DNA of 64,000 bases from NCBI GenBank assembly GCA_964030475.1, contig CAXIPT010000010.1, positions 68,177 to 132,176 of the forward strand, written 5' to 3'. This DNA is from Tethya wilhelma (lineage: Eukaryota; Porifera; Demospongiae; Tethyida; Tethyidae). Numbering within the stretch: position 1 is the first letter of the stretch; every line of letters starts with the position of its first letter. Of the stretch, positions 52,159 through 63,720 are shown in pieces. The notes below the pieces were generated by a model. It did not search any database and was not told the DNA's origin. It saw only the letters and a list, made by a program, of their open reading frames with translations. Made by a program: the position numbers and the translations under genes.

Positions 52159-54908
52159 GAATGGCTGAGAACCAGAGTGGGCTACTCCACCACTTTTAAT
52201 TAACTCAGATTTTGCCCCCAAACACCTCTCTATGACGTCATTTAACTGTGCCAAAAATATAGCTGACAAGGCTATATCACTATTTGCTATATTTAGTAAC
52301 TGAAGTTAGAGCATGGACAGAAATCACGGAAACTGGAATGCCAGACTGGTCTAACCTGCAAGTGACCAATCAGGTAGCTTCATTTTATGACGTCAACCTT
52401 AGACCACATGGCGCGGCAGAGGGCGCGCGCAGCTCACAGAGCTAGAGAGAAAGTTCTTTGTTTCCTCGTGGCTAGACTTCTGTGTAACAGGACTAGTATG
52501 GCAGCTACAGTGAGCACAGTCGAGTGGGACTCAAGTTCAGGAAGTAGCTATCACAGCACTGAAGCGAGTGACTTGGAGAGTGAGACAAGTTACAGTGAGG
52601 GCAGCATTAGTGATAGTGAAATCGACGCTCTTGGGGGTGGCTCTCAGAGTACTACTGTTGAAGGGGATGCTGAAGAGACGTCACCAGAAAGTGAAGTTAC
52701 TCCACCCAAAAGTAAGAGCAGGAAGAGAGTGAGGAAGCCTGAAACCTGGAAGAGCAAACGTGTTGCACGCAGAAACAGTGGGAAGAGATACACAGCATCA
52801 ACAGGAGATAAGGTATATATTTCTGTTCTGGTATTTAGTTGTACTTAGTTTTGTTTACATGTACAGGTCTCTAAATGGAAGATGAATCTCACGCCATGTG
52901 GTTGTTCTTTAAGGTGTTATGACAGTGTACCCCTTCAACAGCGGCACAGACTGTTTACTGGATTCTGGGCAACAGGAAAGTTTGACGTACAAAGTGCCTA
53001 CCTTTGTGGATGCATTAAAACTACTCATGTAGCACGACACTATTCTAAACGCAAGGAGTCTTCACGACGCCAGTACACTCGTCTTTACTACGTACAGAAT
53101 GGTGCTGTCTCTGTTCGTGTATGCAAAACAGCCTTTCTGCGAATTCATGGTGTTTCAAATGGTCGTGTCAATCGTGCACTTCAGGCCCAACAGAATATGG
53201 CAGGTTCTCCACCTCTTGATCAACGAGGACGACATGAGCCAGGTAACAAGACTAAGAAGGAAGACACTGACTACATCAAAGCTCACATTGATTCGTTTCC
53301 CCAGTATAAGTCTCATTATTCTAGAGCACAGAATCCTAATAGGAAGTTCTTGTCCCCAGACCTAAATGTGGAAAAGCTGTACCGCCTGTATAAGGATAAG
53401 TGTGGGGAAGAATCGAGAGCACCTGTTTCACTCTGGGTTTACCGAAAGGTGTTCAATGAATCGTTTAATCTCTCATTTGGAAAGTGAGTTTGACACACAC
53501 ACACACACACTCTTGTTGTATGATTTGACACTTTGCACTGTTGTGGGTGTTGGTGGTTAAATAGTAAATTATTGTGGGTCTGTTGTCTCTCACACACAGC
53601 CCCAAGTCAGACACCTGCAAAGTATGTGACTCAATGAAGATAAAAGTTGATGCTGAGAGTGATAAGAGCAAGCAGGACGAGCTGCGTATGGAATGGGAGC
53701 TACATAAAGTTAAAGCTGAACGAGGATATCAATCTTTGAAGGAAGACACTGCTCGGGTAAAAGGTGATCCAGACTTGGACATGTTCACGTTTGATTTGGA
53801 GAAGTCACTGCCTACTCCTGTGTTGAGTACGGGAATAGTTTATTACAAACGACAGCTATGGACATACAACTTGGGAGTCCATAACGCAGCAACTGGAGTC
53901 GGATGTATGCATATGTGGAATGAAAGCATTGCATCTAGGGGATCACATGAGGTTGGATCATGCCTTCTGACTCACTTTAGAGAGCTCAATACTACAGCCG
54001 AGAAAGTCATATTGTATAGTGATGCTTGCGGTGGACAGAATAGAAACATCTACCTAGTGAGCTTGTGGCTACACGTAGTAGCCAGTGATGAGTATTCATA
54101 CCAGACCATCGACCATAAGTTTATGGTGTCTGGACACTCATTCTTGCCCAATGATCGTGACTTCGGAAGCATAGAGTCAGCACGGAAAAGGAGTCAGTGT
54201 CTGTATATTCCAGCAGACTGGGAACAACTGGTCAAAGAAGCACGACGTAAGAACCCCTTCCCAGTCACAAGCATGCAGAGGGAAAATTTTGTGTCCCTAA
54301 AGCCTCTAAAGGATGCTATAGTGAATAGGAAAAAGAATACTACTGGAGGCAAGGTAGACTGGCTAAGCATGCGGTGGATAAATGTGGACAAAACAAGACC
54401 CTTGCAGTTCCGCTACAGATATTCTCATAATGAGCTTGAGGCCTGGAAGACAGTCGACCTAAAGAGGAAAACAAGAGGACGTCCTTGCGACATTGGACAA
54501 ATTTCGTTGCCTCCTCTCTACACTGCTCCCAGAAGGGTCAACAAGAAGAAAGTAGCTGATCTGTTGCAACTGCTAGAGTATGTTCCTCCTGTATACCATG
54601 AATTTTATCGACTGTTAGATGTTTCTGATGCAAGTGAAAGTGAAGATGAAACCAAAGAAGAATCCGACCAAGATGATTAAAGTGTACTGTAAACTTTGTC
54701 AGAACACATTGTGGATGCTGTACCCTTATTGTTAAAATCTGGTTATTGTTGAATGATTAGAAATGTTATTGAACTCATCTAAGATACTTGTGGGGCTTCA
54801 GTTTATCTTTATTTGGTGTCTGGGATTTATTATACGTGGTTAACTTTAAACCATTGTATCTAAATTGGTAGTATTGCCAAAATAGCCCACTCTGGTTCTC
54901 AGCCATTC
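52159..54908 (+). mobile_element. Complete 2750-bp DNA transposon with perfect 26-bp TIRs and intact transposase-like gene
   Basis: The left end GAATGGCTGAGAACCAGAGT... (52159-52184) is matched base for base by the inverted right end (54883-54908). AATT flanks both sides (52155-52158 and 54909-54912) as a likely 4-bp target duplication; because AATT is self-complementary, it could instead extend the inverted repeat. The interior is filled by one three-exon gene. The perfect ends and open frames suggest recent activity; this is inference. Confidence 0.85.
52387..54680 (+). CDS. Transposase-like protein (putative DDE/RNase H fold) of the 52159-54908 element
   Basis: Exons 52387-52812, 52867-53483 and 53600-54680 join in phases 0 and 2 into 707 residues with no internal stop. 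The first ATG is assumed; 52408 or 52498 could also serve. Residues about 40-100 are Ser/Glu-rich and disordered-looking, then a basic patch (KSKSRKRVRK). A Cys-rich N-terminal module follows (CGCSLRCY ... YLCGCIKTTHV), possibly zinc- or DNA-binding. The C-terminal part has FTFDLEKSLPTP, LYSDACGGQNRN and GHSFLPNDRDFGSIE. Their spacing suits the D, D and D/E of an RNase H-type transposase. Related proteins of this type occur as uncharacterised genes in other invertebrates, from memory. I cannot assign it to a named superfamily. It ends with an acidic tail. Confidence 0.8.
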
Positions 54909-55000
54909 AATTGTCACGTACAAAGAAATAAATTTTCTAATAAGTGAGTTAAAATAGAAGTGTAGCAATCAGGAAGAAGAAAACAGTTAATCCTCCCTAG
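54909..55000. other. Right flank of the transposon
   Basis: Starts with the AATT presumed target duplication; no feature beyond it. Confidence 0.4.
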
Positions 55001-55009
55001 CCTGTACTT

Positions 55010-55480
55010 AAATTTGGTAGTGACTTCAAACCTACAATGGGATTGTCACATCACTACAATCTCTTCCATGGCTTACAAGTAACTTGCTCTTCTCCGTCAG
55101 CTCTACTGTGAACATGTACCCTAAAAGAAGACTACCTTGTGATGTCACAGTTATAGTCTATTGCTCGCTGACTCTGCAGGCCTTTCCTGATAAAAGATAT
55201 TAAATCTCTAGATAAAATACAGAGACAGTAAATTTTGAATAACTAGACTTCCTCCTGTATTCCCTCTATAATGATAGTACACTAACTGTGACATTCGGTT
55301 TTTCATCAAGAGAACGTTTTTATTCAAACACTACTAGATCGAGCTCTAATTCACCCTTTAGCAAAAACTAACAGAGCTAAACATTTCTACTATAACCAAC
55401 TTCCTCAGCTATCCAGGCATCCTCCAATTGATTTGAGCCAAACTTACACAAGAGAGGGAGGGAGGGAATTAGCTTGACTT
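55010..55480 (+). pseudogene. LINE fragment: C-terminal end of a reverse transcriptase ORF
   Basis: In changing frames the plus strand reads PFLIKDIKSLDKIQRQ ... ILNN, then NRAKHFYYNQLPQLSRHPPI. This resembles the conserved tail of CR1/L2-like LINE polymerases (KIQRRATKFILNDY..., FYYNRLPRLWNSLPP). Stops are frequent. It is separate from the 57010-58620 copy and may be its displaced 3' end. Confidence 0.6.
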
Positions 55481-56810
55481 CTCTGTAGCTGTGGTCAGTG
55501 TCCACGAGGAACGGTTGAGACAAAGATTGACGCATGCGCACTGCATCCTGGGTAACAGACTTTGTAATCGTACCCCAGCGTGCCGTAGATATGTGCATCT
55601 CGCAAAGGTGACTCTTTACCCAAATCCCCACACAACTGTGCAGTCCCTGGTTATTAACTACGTCTAATCTTCGATTAAACTTCATTTAACAACATACCGG
55701 TCCTGCATTATCACCCACCCAGAACACCAGCCAAGACAAAACCGCAAGCTAAGTGTTGCATGCAGAAAGTGCTCGGGGAAGGAGTGATCCCTCCGCATTA
55801 AGCCCCACCCCCAGTGCAAGGGAGATCTGTGGAGGCAGCATGTCTCCACCCCGCCCACAAAGGCTTTAGCCTCCTCCTCCCGAAGTAGCCTGCTACCCTT
55901 GGGTCTCCCGGCCAAATACTGAACAAAATGAAAGCACCACGGGTGCACTGAGCCTTGGCACACTTAACTAGCTAGTGCACTAGTATAAGACTTAAATTAT
56001 CAAATGTCATATCTACATGTATGGTAATATGAGCAAGAAAACTAATGCCGCACCTATACTTTGATCAAGTTTTGATATTTTGATTATACTCTGTGATGAA
56101 GCAGCACAAGACATACTGAATTATAGCTAGCTAGTTGAGCTGCTAGCTACTATGGTGACTAAAGTGGCCTTGATGATGTCGCACTCAGATGGTGGCAATG
56201 GAATGCTTAGCTGTAAGTGTTGTCAGATATATAGCCTTTGAGCATGCAAAGTCTAGCTGGGCTATACTGGCTGGCTGGGCTATGGGCTAACCATAATCTA
56301 TACCTAAACTATATTTAGTTTCTCCAGCTTGCATCACAGCAAGCTAGAGAGCAATGCTAGGGAGCCACTAGCTGTGGTCAGCTAGTCTGGCAGCAATGAT
56401 GACTCATCCAGCTAAGTAAGGAAAGCGTAGAAGATCTTGATAAAACTTGAACGGTTATACTAATGCTTCTACTGCTCTAAAGTTGACATCCAGCTAGTCT
56501 GAACCAGTCAAGCCACATGCACTGTATGACATGATGCAGTAAACTTGACAAGTTAGTGCCAACACTGACTGACACACTTGAACCAAAAAATAACTTACTA
56601 TGTGCATAGATCAACAAATTAATATTATCTCACCAAATTATTATAACCTAACAAGATACTTACCCGCGCAAGCAGCTAACCAAGCACATCAGATCCAGAG
56701 CTCTTATCCATGTTCTACTGTATTTCTANTCATAATTATAATAAGTGTCTGCATTATGAGTTTGTGATTCAGCAATCATATAATTATTATAGCAAAAAAA
56801 TTTTTTAAAA
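55481..56810. other. Non-coding region with an assembly N at 56729
   Basis: GC-richer 55500-55960 contains minus-strand open frames that I do not recognise as protein. The rest is AT-rich with many AGCTAG words. No repeat copy flanks this N, unlike those at 10237, 18529 and 28333. Confidence 0.4.
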
Positions 56811-57010
56811 AGTGTTGTAGGATTGGGCAGACCTAGACCTTTGAACCCTACCTATAAATGGCAACATTGAATTTATACTCTCAGTTTCAAAGCTTTCTAG
56901 TTTTTGTTTAGGCTTATTTGTGATATAAACGAGTATCAAGGAATGTACTACCTATAAAAAAGAGTTGCTTTTTGCTATCAAAGTTGGCTCAACACATTCT
57001 GGTTCTCTGC
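56810..57010 (+). repeat. Partial copy of dispersed repeat family A
   Basis: Matches the family A body (AGTTTCAAAGCTTTCTAGTT, GAGTATCAAGGAATGTA, CAAAGTTGGCTCAACAC) and runs directly into the LINE copy that follows. Confidence 0.65.
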
Positions 57011-58620
57011 ATGGAAATACTTTTAATTTATGCCAACTAATTATCACGGTAACTAACCTTGATTCTGAGCTTGATCATAGCGATACTATTTCTGAGCTTG
57101 AAGGCTTTCTTCTCTCTCAAATTTTTGATATAACTTGATAATTGTTGGTGACTTCAATGTGGACTTCTCTCGTTCTAGCTGGTCCGAACCTACATACTCT
57201 GTCTACCCTTATGGCTAATCTTAACCTTGTAGCTGTTGACTCTCATGCTGATTTAACTTTTACTTATATAGAGGAGATGACCGGTCCGCTTTCTCTTGGC
57301 CCGATCATGTTCTTTGTTTTTCTCATCCATCCATAGCTCATGTCATGCCGTTAATGAGTCGCTTCTTACATCTCAGTGTTGACTGGAGGAGGGCTTCTGA
57401 GACGGATTGTAAAAATTTCTGTTACTTTCTGAGTTCTCATCTTCCAACTATATCTGAGTCGGTTTATGATTGCTGCAATCCTCAGTGCAACTATCATCAG
57501 TCTGCTATTGACTCTTGCTTTGATATGCTCCTGGATACTCTCTCTCTTGCTTCCGACTCCTGTCTACCACATTATTATTCTCGTCCAATGATTGTGCCTG
57601 GTTGGAATGTGATGGCTCATGACCTAAGAGCCTCTGCACAATTTTGGTATCACATCTGGAGAGACTGTGGTTATCCGTCATCTTAGTGTACTGCGGTCTC
57701 AGATTAAGAAGCACTCTAAGAGCCTCATTTGACAGACCATCTACAAGACAAGAGGTATAGAGCAAGATTGGCTTGAAAGGTTGCGCATTTTACGTACAAT
57801 CTTCCAAAAATCACCCTGATTAGAGTCCGCTAATGCATGAGCCATGCGTTCACATTTGATATGTTCTTTCTGTCTCTTAAGCCGACGAACCTAGCTCATA
57901 CTTGTAGCGCCTGACATTTTGACTATGTTTTCTCAAAAGACTTCGATATCCTTAACAATGATTCTAATGCTAATGCCTCTTTACTGTCTGAGAAGCTTTG
58001 CTTAATTGCAGTCTTCCGACCTTTCCAAAATTGTTATCTTATACTCCACTGTTAGTGAGGCATTCTCTCACCGGAAACGTGGCAAGTCAGATGGCACATT
58101 GCTTTAATCTAATCAGAAGTCTCGTGTTCTCTAGGGCAGCACTCTGTTCAGCCAAATTTCTGTCACAAATGGTGTCAGGCAGGGTGGTGTCCTCTCTCCT
58201 ATTTTATTTATTGTTTACATTGATTAGCTTCTTACAGCTTGAATATTTGTGGGTTTGGTTGTCATTGGAATCATCACATTACAGATGCTGTCTGCTATAT
58301 ATGCTGATGATGTTGTTTTACTTGCAACTTCAGCTTCTGCTTTGAGATTCATGCCTACGTAGGCAATATCTGCTCTGATTTTGCCTTATACCACTCTTTA
58401 GTTTTCAATCATGACAAATCTCAATTAGTCAGGTTCTCTATACTTCCGATTCTAAGTTAAGAGGGTTCTACCAGTCACCATTCTTTTTATTCAATGGTCA
58501 GCAGCTTTCTCTGTCACAATCAAATACCCACCTTGGACGTGTTCTTCAATCTGACCTCCTCGATCAGTGCATGATGATGAGTCTCTACCATCCAAAAGGA
58601 CATGTGCCGTAAAGCAAATT
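57010..58620 (+). mobile_element. Degenerate LINE, plus-strand copy of the 43321-45112 element
   Basis: Endonuclease remnant GDFNVDFS (about 57150), spacer DCKNFCYFLSSHLPTISESVYD, MIVPGWNVMAHDLRASAQFW, then the RT part around 58130-58200 and FNGQQLSLSQSNTHLGRVL at about 58490-58550 in shifted frames. A stretch at 57720-57930 is in the opposite orientation relative to the rest, showing an internal inversion. It is broken throughout. Confidence 0.7.
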
Positions 58621-58623
58621 GTA

Positions 58624-59365
58624 CACTGTTAAAAATGAGGTGTTGCAAAACACCCTTGAAGTTCGGTTACAATACACCCTAAACATGGAAAGGTGTTTGA
58701 TACACACCCCTATGGGTGTTGCACTATAATATTTATACACCCATCAGGGTGTTGTACAAATTTGACACAAACTTAAGAATCTACAATCAGTCAATGTTCA
58801 AAACAGTTATAACCCACAAATCCACTAGTAATTATTAATGGCCTTACAATTAACTTGCATGTCACTTGATGACTGCACTAAAACAGAGTCATCTGGGTCA
58901 AATGACACACACACCTCATTGTATACATTAAAGTACACCTACTGATCAAATTTGACTGACTAGACACAAACTGTGTGGCCACAATGGCCTAGAAGCTACT
59001 CCAATACAACCATGTGGAGAAATTTGGCTCAAAAATGGACATTCTTTGATCCCCAAAGGTGGCAATTACAAGTATCTGTCACCTTTTCCATGGTTCCAGA
59101 GCATGGTAATTAGAGTACTAATTCACACCCTACACCATTACTGAGTACTGGTTGAAACAGCCAATAAAATACCCAAAGTTGTAATTCTACAAGCATTCCT
59201 GTACATGAACATGCATTTTTGCATATCATTACCTTAACGAGGTTTTTGACTGTTTCAAAGATTTGCTTATATCCAGAAAAGTTTTAGACTATGCTTAGAA
59301 ATTTTCTGGCTATGAATAGCTCTAGACCTAATCTACACAATATTTCAACAGCTTCTCAAAACTAA
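58624..59365 (-). mobile_element. Inverted copy of the 40385-41165 element
   Basis: Begins TACACTGTTAAAAATGAGGT and follows the reverse complement of 40385-41165 to TCTCAAAACTAAT. It joins the LINE copy on the left and a family A copy on the right. Confidence 0.7.
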
Positions 59366-59369
59366 TATA

Positions 59370-60200
59370 TACAAGTAGTAAAAATTTCAAAAAAATAAAT
59401 AGTGTAGGAATGGGCAGTGCATTAAAAAGTATTGGAACAAGGCATGTCTCAATTTCGGCACATGACTACTTCATTTTTATTCTTGATCCCTCACGCATAT
59501 GGATCCTCAGTGTCATAAATCCAATGATGCATGTGCGACAATAGTATCATAATAGCTTATTTTTGCATTGGTTCGAATTCCTACTAATCAGTTGGCTATG
59601 CTGTGGAGTAAACTAAATTATTATAAAACAAACAGGTAACTTAAACTGGACTGCCAGCCAAGAGTTGGGTATAAAAATGAAGTAGTCATGTGCCGAAATT
59701 GAGAAATGCCTTGTTCCAATACTTTTTAATGCACTGCCCATTCCTACACTATTTATTTTTTTGAAATTTTTACTACTTGTTCATTCACTTTTTTCAACAC
59801 TACAGTATGGAAAATATTAGAGACTGGTTAGTCCCTACAAAAAGCTTGAGTAGAGGCTACATTCACTACTTTATGCTGGAAGAGGCTAATGCGCATGCGC
59901 ATAATAATGCCACGTGAATAATGACCTTTGAACTCTACCTACAAAGATGGCTGCATTGTAGTACATGAATTTATATACTAAGTTTCAAAGCTTTCTAGTT
60001 TTTGTTTAGGCCTATTTATGATCAAAACGAGTATCAAGGAATGTAGTACCTATGAAAAGAACTTACTTTGTGCTGTCAAAGTTGGCTCAACACATTCTGG
60101 TTCTGTGGAAATCCTTTTCAAGTAAGTCAGTTAGGAAGTACGTACGTACGTAAGTAAGTAAGTTAGATGAACAAAAATGGCACTATGGTGGCTTCCAACT
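59370..60200 (+). repeat. Dispersed repeat family A, near full length
   Basis: The hairpin (59371-59780, arms containing TAGGAATGGGCAGTGCATTA) is followed by the body with AGTTTCAAAGCTTTCTAGTT and GTAAGTCAGTTAGGAAGTAC. It is interrupted by the N at 60215. Confidence 0.7.
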
Positions 60201-60215
60201 AGCGCTCTCCACGAN

Positions 60216-60424
60216 GAGAATGACCCAGACTCTAGTGCCTTGCCACCTTCAAAGTAAGCATAACATAATACTCTCCCTGATAGGAATTATAGGCACTGAC
60301 TCATTGAATTATCAATTTGCAGAACCAATGTTCCTATTTTTGAAGCTCCTCCTGAAAAATACACAGATTATGAACATTCTACTAAGTTCCTATTGAGAAA
60401 GTCGCATCCAACAGACCAATTCAG
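60216..60424 (+). CDS. Two unidentified, phase-compatible exons (partial gene)
   Basis: 60216-60253 (ENDPDSSALPPSK, donor AAA|GTAAGC) and 60323-60424 (TNVPIFEAPPEKYTDYEHST..., acceptor TTTGCAG, donor CAG|GTTCAT) join in phase 2 with an open frame of about 46 residues. The upstream part is lost at the N at 60215, and no following exon could be found. The hydrophilic, proline-containing sequence is not recognised. It may be a gene remnant cut by repeats. Confidence 0.4.
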
Positions 60425-61180
60425 GTTCATTCATCGTCAACGTAGATCTGACCCAACTTGATAGTCCAGACGATGTTAAGAAAGATGCTTAAATGTCATT
60501 CTACTGCCCAAAAGCGTTTTGGAAATGTATATTATCATGTCAACATTCCTTGTATCCATTCAAGGTGTCCTAATTTCAATCCAACCAAGCTCGAGATCAG
60601 CCATCAATCCTTGTTCAGCTGCTTCCTCCACATACCCAGTATATCAAGATGAACATGCCTAGCTGGACGCTTGAACTAACTTTCTCACAATTGTTGCATG
60701 TAATGTCATTAATGACATGTAATTTAATTGCTATAATAATATTATTACAAAATTTATTTCTCTGGTAAAGGTCGTCAATTCCATTCCATTCCAGTAGGTC
60801 ATTCCGCTGAATAAAGACGCCCAACAGGATCCTATAGCTGTTCATGGTATCCAGACCTCCTTTGAGAGGGCACTGGCACACCCATCCAAACTGAGGGAGG
60901 AAACAGATCTAGAACAGAAAGAGATCACATAGGACATACATAGCTAGAAATCAAAAGTTTCAGGGAGTACAAACTTTTTCTTTATGGATTATTTACATTC
61001 ATGAAGACTTACACTGTAATTGCAATGCATGGAATAATTTAAAACCTTGAAAATAAATTATAAAAGTTTGGCTCTTGACAATCTGCAAAAAGTTTACTCT
61101 TCTAAAACTTCTTGCTATATAATATGGTTCATTCATCTACACAATGATCCTACATCTACAGCTCTCACACTCCCACACAC
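60425..61180. other. Mostly non-coding
   Basis: A minus-strand patch near 60900-60830 (after a CTCAG acceptor) might be a further dynein exon but shows no firm motif. Otherwise AT-rich. Confidence 0.35.
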
Positions 61181-62484
61181 CTGGGATGGTTCAGCCTCTC
61201 TGATGACCTGGCCACCTCCACCATCCTCTCCACTGTGCTCCTGGTCATGGTCTGCATGCCCTCAGGAGGCATACACTGTGTCCACATAGAGGTGGTACCT
61301 CAGCAAGGCCTCCGTCTTTTGCCTGAACAATGATCAAGAAATGACAACAATCAACTCATGACTATAACATCATTCTCAGACATTCTCCTCATAAATGTAA
61401 AAATTAACAATGTCAATAGAAAGCGAGAGAGAGACAGGGATGTGATATCTTGGGAATGAAGTAGACTGTAGAAAAATCAACGTACCCAGAAACACAGAAA
61501 CACAGATACTCTCTACTAGCTGTCTCTCTACTAGCAACACCATTCATATGATTCAGCACACCAAACTTTCTCCTACTTAAAGAGCTCAGCAGTTACTAGC
61601 CACAGGGAGAGAGGCTGGGAGTGAGCTCGAGGCTAATCAACTGACCTTGTCATGTGGGCATGCATGAGCCGCCCTACGAGCAAACACGGTGGGATCTTCA
61701 GCTGCAAACATGAGCCTCACAGGAGGTACCCAGTAGTTAATGTGGTCATCACAGCCTGCATGCATGGTGACTCCTGGCCAGTGCTGGGAGGAGCAACCTC
61801 ATCATGGTGACTGACCTTCCCAGCTGACTTAGTTGGGGCACCCTAAAGGAGAATTCTGGAATATCTACTGCTTTTTATATCGTGGTTTGAGCTAAATGTA
61901 CATAGTAGTAAATGTACCCGAGACTGAACAATAATTATTAGTAACCAGTTCCTATGTGTATTTCCTTCACCAAACAGCAGAAATAGACATAGTGATATAT
62001 TAAATCCAAATGACAAATTTACAGTATAATTCTATGCATGGTTGATACTAGGCTAGTCACTGAGCAAAACAGACTACCGTCCCAACCCCCCACCTGTGTT
62101 TTAGTCCCCTTGGCCTGAGGTGCTGCCCTCCTCTCCTCACTCTCACTGCCACTGCCACTACTACTGCTGGTGGAGGAGCTAGACTCAAGTTTACCAGAGC
62201 CTCTCTTTGAACAGGCCTCTAAGATGTGCTCTGGTACATGGACCCTCTTCACATGGTAGAGCTTGGTCTCAGGGTCATAGTCCATCATACCAACATCCAC
62301 CCATTCATACCTGCACAGGAACTTCCAAAGGAGGGACAGCAAGGGGTTAATAAGGGGAGATTTAAATACATGCATGGCTTGATGAGATCTGCATGGTACC
62401 TTGGCCCGAGATGTGTTTTTGAGGCAGGACTCTTCTGTAGTGGAGGGAGGGGGTTGCTCTTGGAACCAGGGGACTTGTACCGAC
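61181..62484 (-). pseudogene. Dynein heavy chain (DNAH1-like) N-terminal exons, partly decayed
   Basis: Five minus-strand exons are deduced: 62484-62400, 62310-62094, 61842-61816, 61783-61646 and 61322-61181. The first four join in frame and read SPGSKSNPLPPLQKSP, YEWVDVGMMDYDPETKLYHV, a Ser-rich linker (SSSSTSSSSGSGSESEE), GAPTKSAGK and NYWVPPVRLMFAAEDPTVF. The fifth (TEALLRYHLYVD, then MPPEGMQTMTRSTVERM) needs two frame changes. The YWVP...AEDP and EALL-Y-LYVD words recall the N-terminal tail of axonemal dynein DNAH1; this is from memory. No motor exons lie nearby in this orientation. It is a truncated gene or pseudogene; a sequence error could explain one of the shifts. Confidence 0.6.
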
Positions 62485-62929
62485 CTAAGGGAAGGAAATA
62501 TAGATATAAGGATGATTATTACCTTCTTCAGTGTAAAAGCTCCTGGATGCCAAATTGAAAACATTTTCCCAATAACTACCAGGAGGTCCAACATCCATGG
62601 TTAACTACAAATCAAATTTGAAAATACCCTGGATCCACAAAATTTTTCTCATGTATTCTTTGATCTATGACCATTACAGACAAAAAATGAAAGAAATAAT
62701 TTAAAATTTTGCATCTCAAAATCATGGTACTTTTGATAAAAGGGAGGACTCAAAGAGACTGAAAGTGTTTGTGCGGGGTGATCCTTAATAATGTGTTTGT
62801 GTGTGTAGAGATCATCTCTCCAGCCTCTAACTTACATATTTCTTAGGCAACTGATTCAAGTTTGTTTATGAATCATTCTTGCTCACATGGATCCTGAAAC
62901 AAACATCAAACATTGTACACAACTGTAAC

Positions 62930-63720
62930 GTCTATACACAAAAACACAAATTCCATTGATCTATATTATATATAAATATATATATTATATATACATAATT
63001 TATGGGCTACCTATACACTTGTATACAAGAGGTATCATCAACATCTGTTGGTTAGAAAAACTTTGTAGAAAAACTGACTTTCGGACCAAACATATATATA
63101 TATATTATTCCAGCATAACCTAGTCAATACATGTCAGAAGATCACACAAAACGGAACAACTTAAAATTCTGAGTCACAAATTGCCCTATATAGTCAAAAA
63201 CTAACAGCTTATGACAATTTTTAGTGTTCAGAATGATTCTCTGCTGCCTTCTAGCTTTAGCTCTGACTGCTTCAGTAAGAGGTGGTGCAGTGGAAATTTC
63301 TGATAACAGTTGTCCAATGGAGTGTACCCAACCCCGATGATACTTGCACATGTGAATCTTTGGTTCATGGCATACTCAGTTATGTGTATATAGACAAAAA
63401 TAGTCTAAGACTTGTATATGATTCAGAATCCATAAACAAACGTCAGACATTGTACACAACTGCAAAGTCCATACACAACAAAAACAGTTCCAATGATTTA
63501 GCTATACGCCTCTGTACAAGAGCTATAACTAACTAAAACATCTGTTGGTTAGAAAAACTTAGTAGAAAAATAAAAACATTCGACTTTCAAGTCAAACAAT
63601 AATTATGCCAGCACAACCCAATCAAAACATATCTGATTCACAAGATCTCACAAAACAGCAAAACTTAAAATTCAGAGTCACAAATTGCCCTGGTTAAAAA
63701 CTAACAATAAAAATAAAAAC
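62930..63720. repeat. Direct duplication of ~250 bp flanking a receptor pseudogene
   Basis: Blocks at about 62940-63200 and 63440-63700 share CATCTGTTGGTTAGAAAAAC, ACTTAAAATTC and GAGTCACAAATTGCCCT in the same order, about 500 bp apart and with 10-15 per cent differences by eye. Confidence 0.65.
63231..63536 (+). pseudogene. 5' fragment of the Cys-rich membrane-protein family
   Basis: ATG at 63231 opens MILCCLLALALTASVRG, almost the same signal peptide as the intact gene at 47154, followed by SDNSCP. WSVPNPDDTCT then appears in another frame. Compared with the intact gene, two bases of the codon between CCA and TGG are missing. Homology fades after about 60 codons and no membrane part follows. 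A dead partial copy. Confidence 0.75.

Noticed and set aside
55377..55963. Minus-strand frames of about 100 codons
   Set aside because: They overlap a plus-strand LINE tail at the left, and the GC-rich part shows no domain, splice logic or start context.
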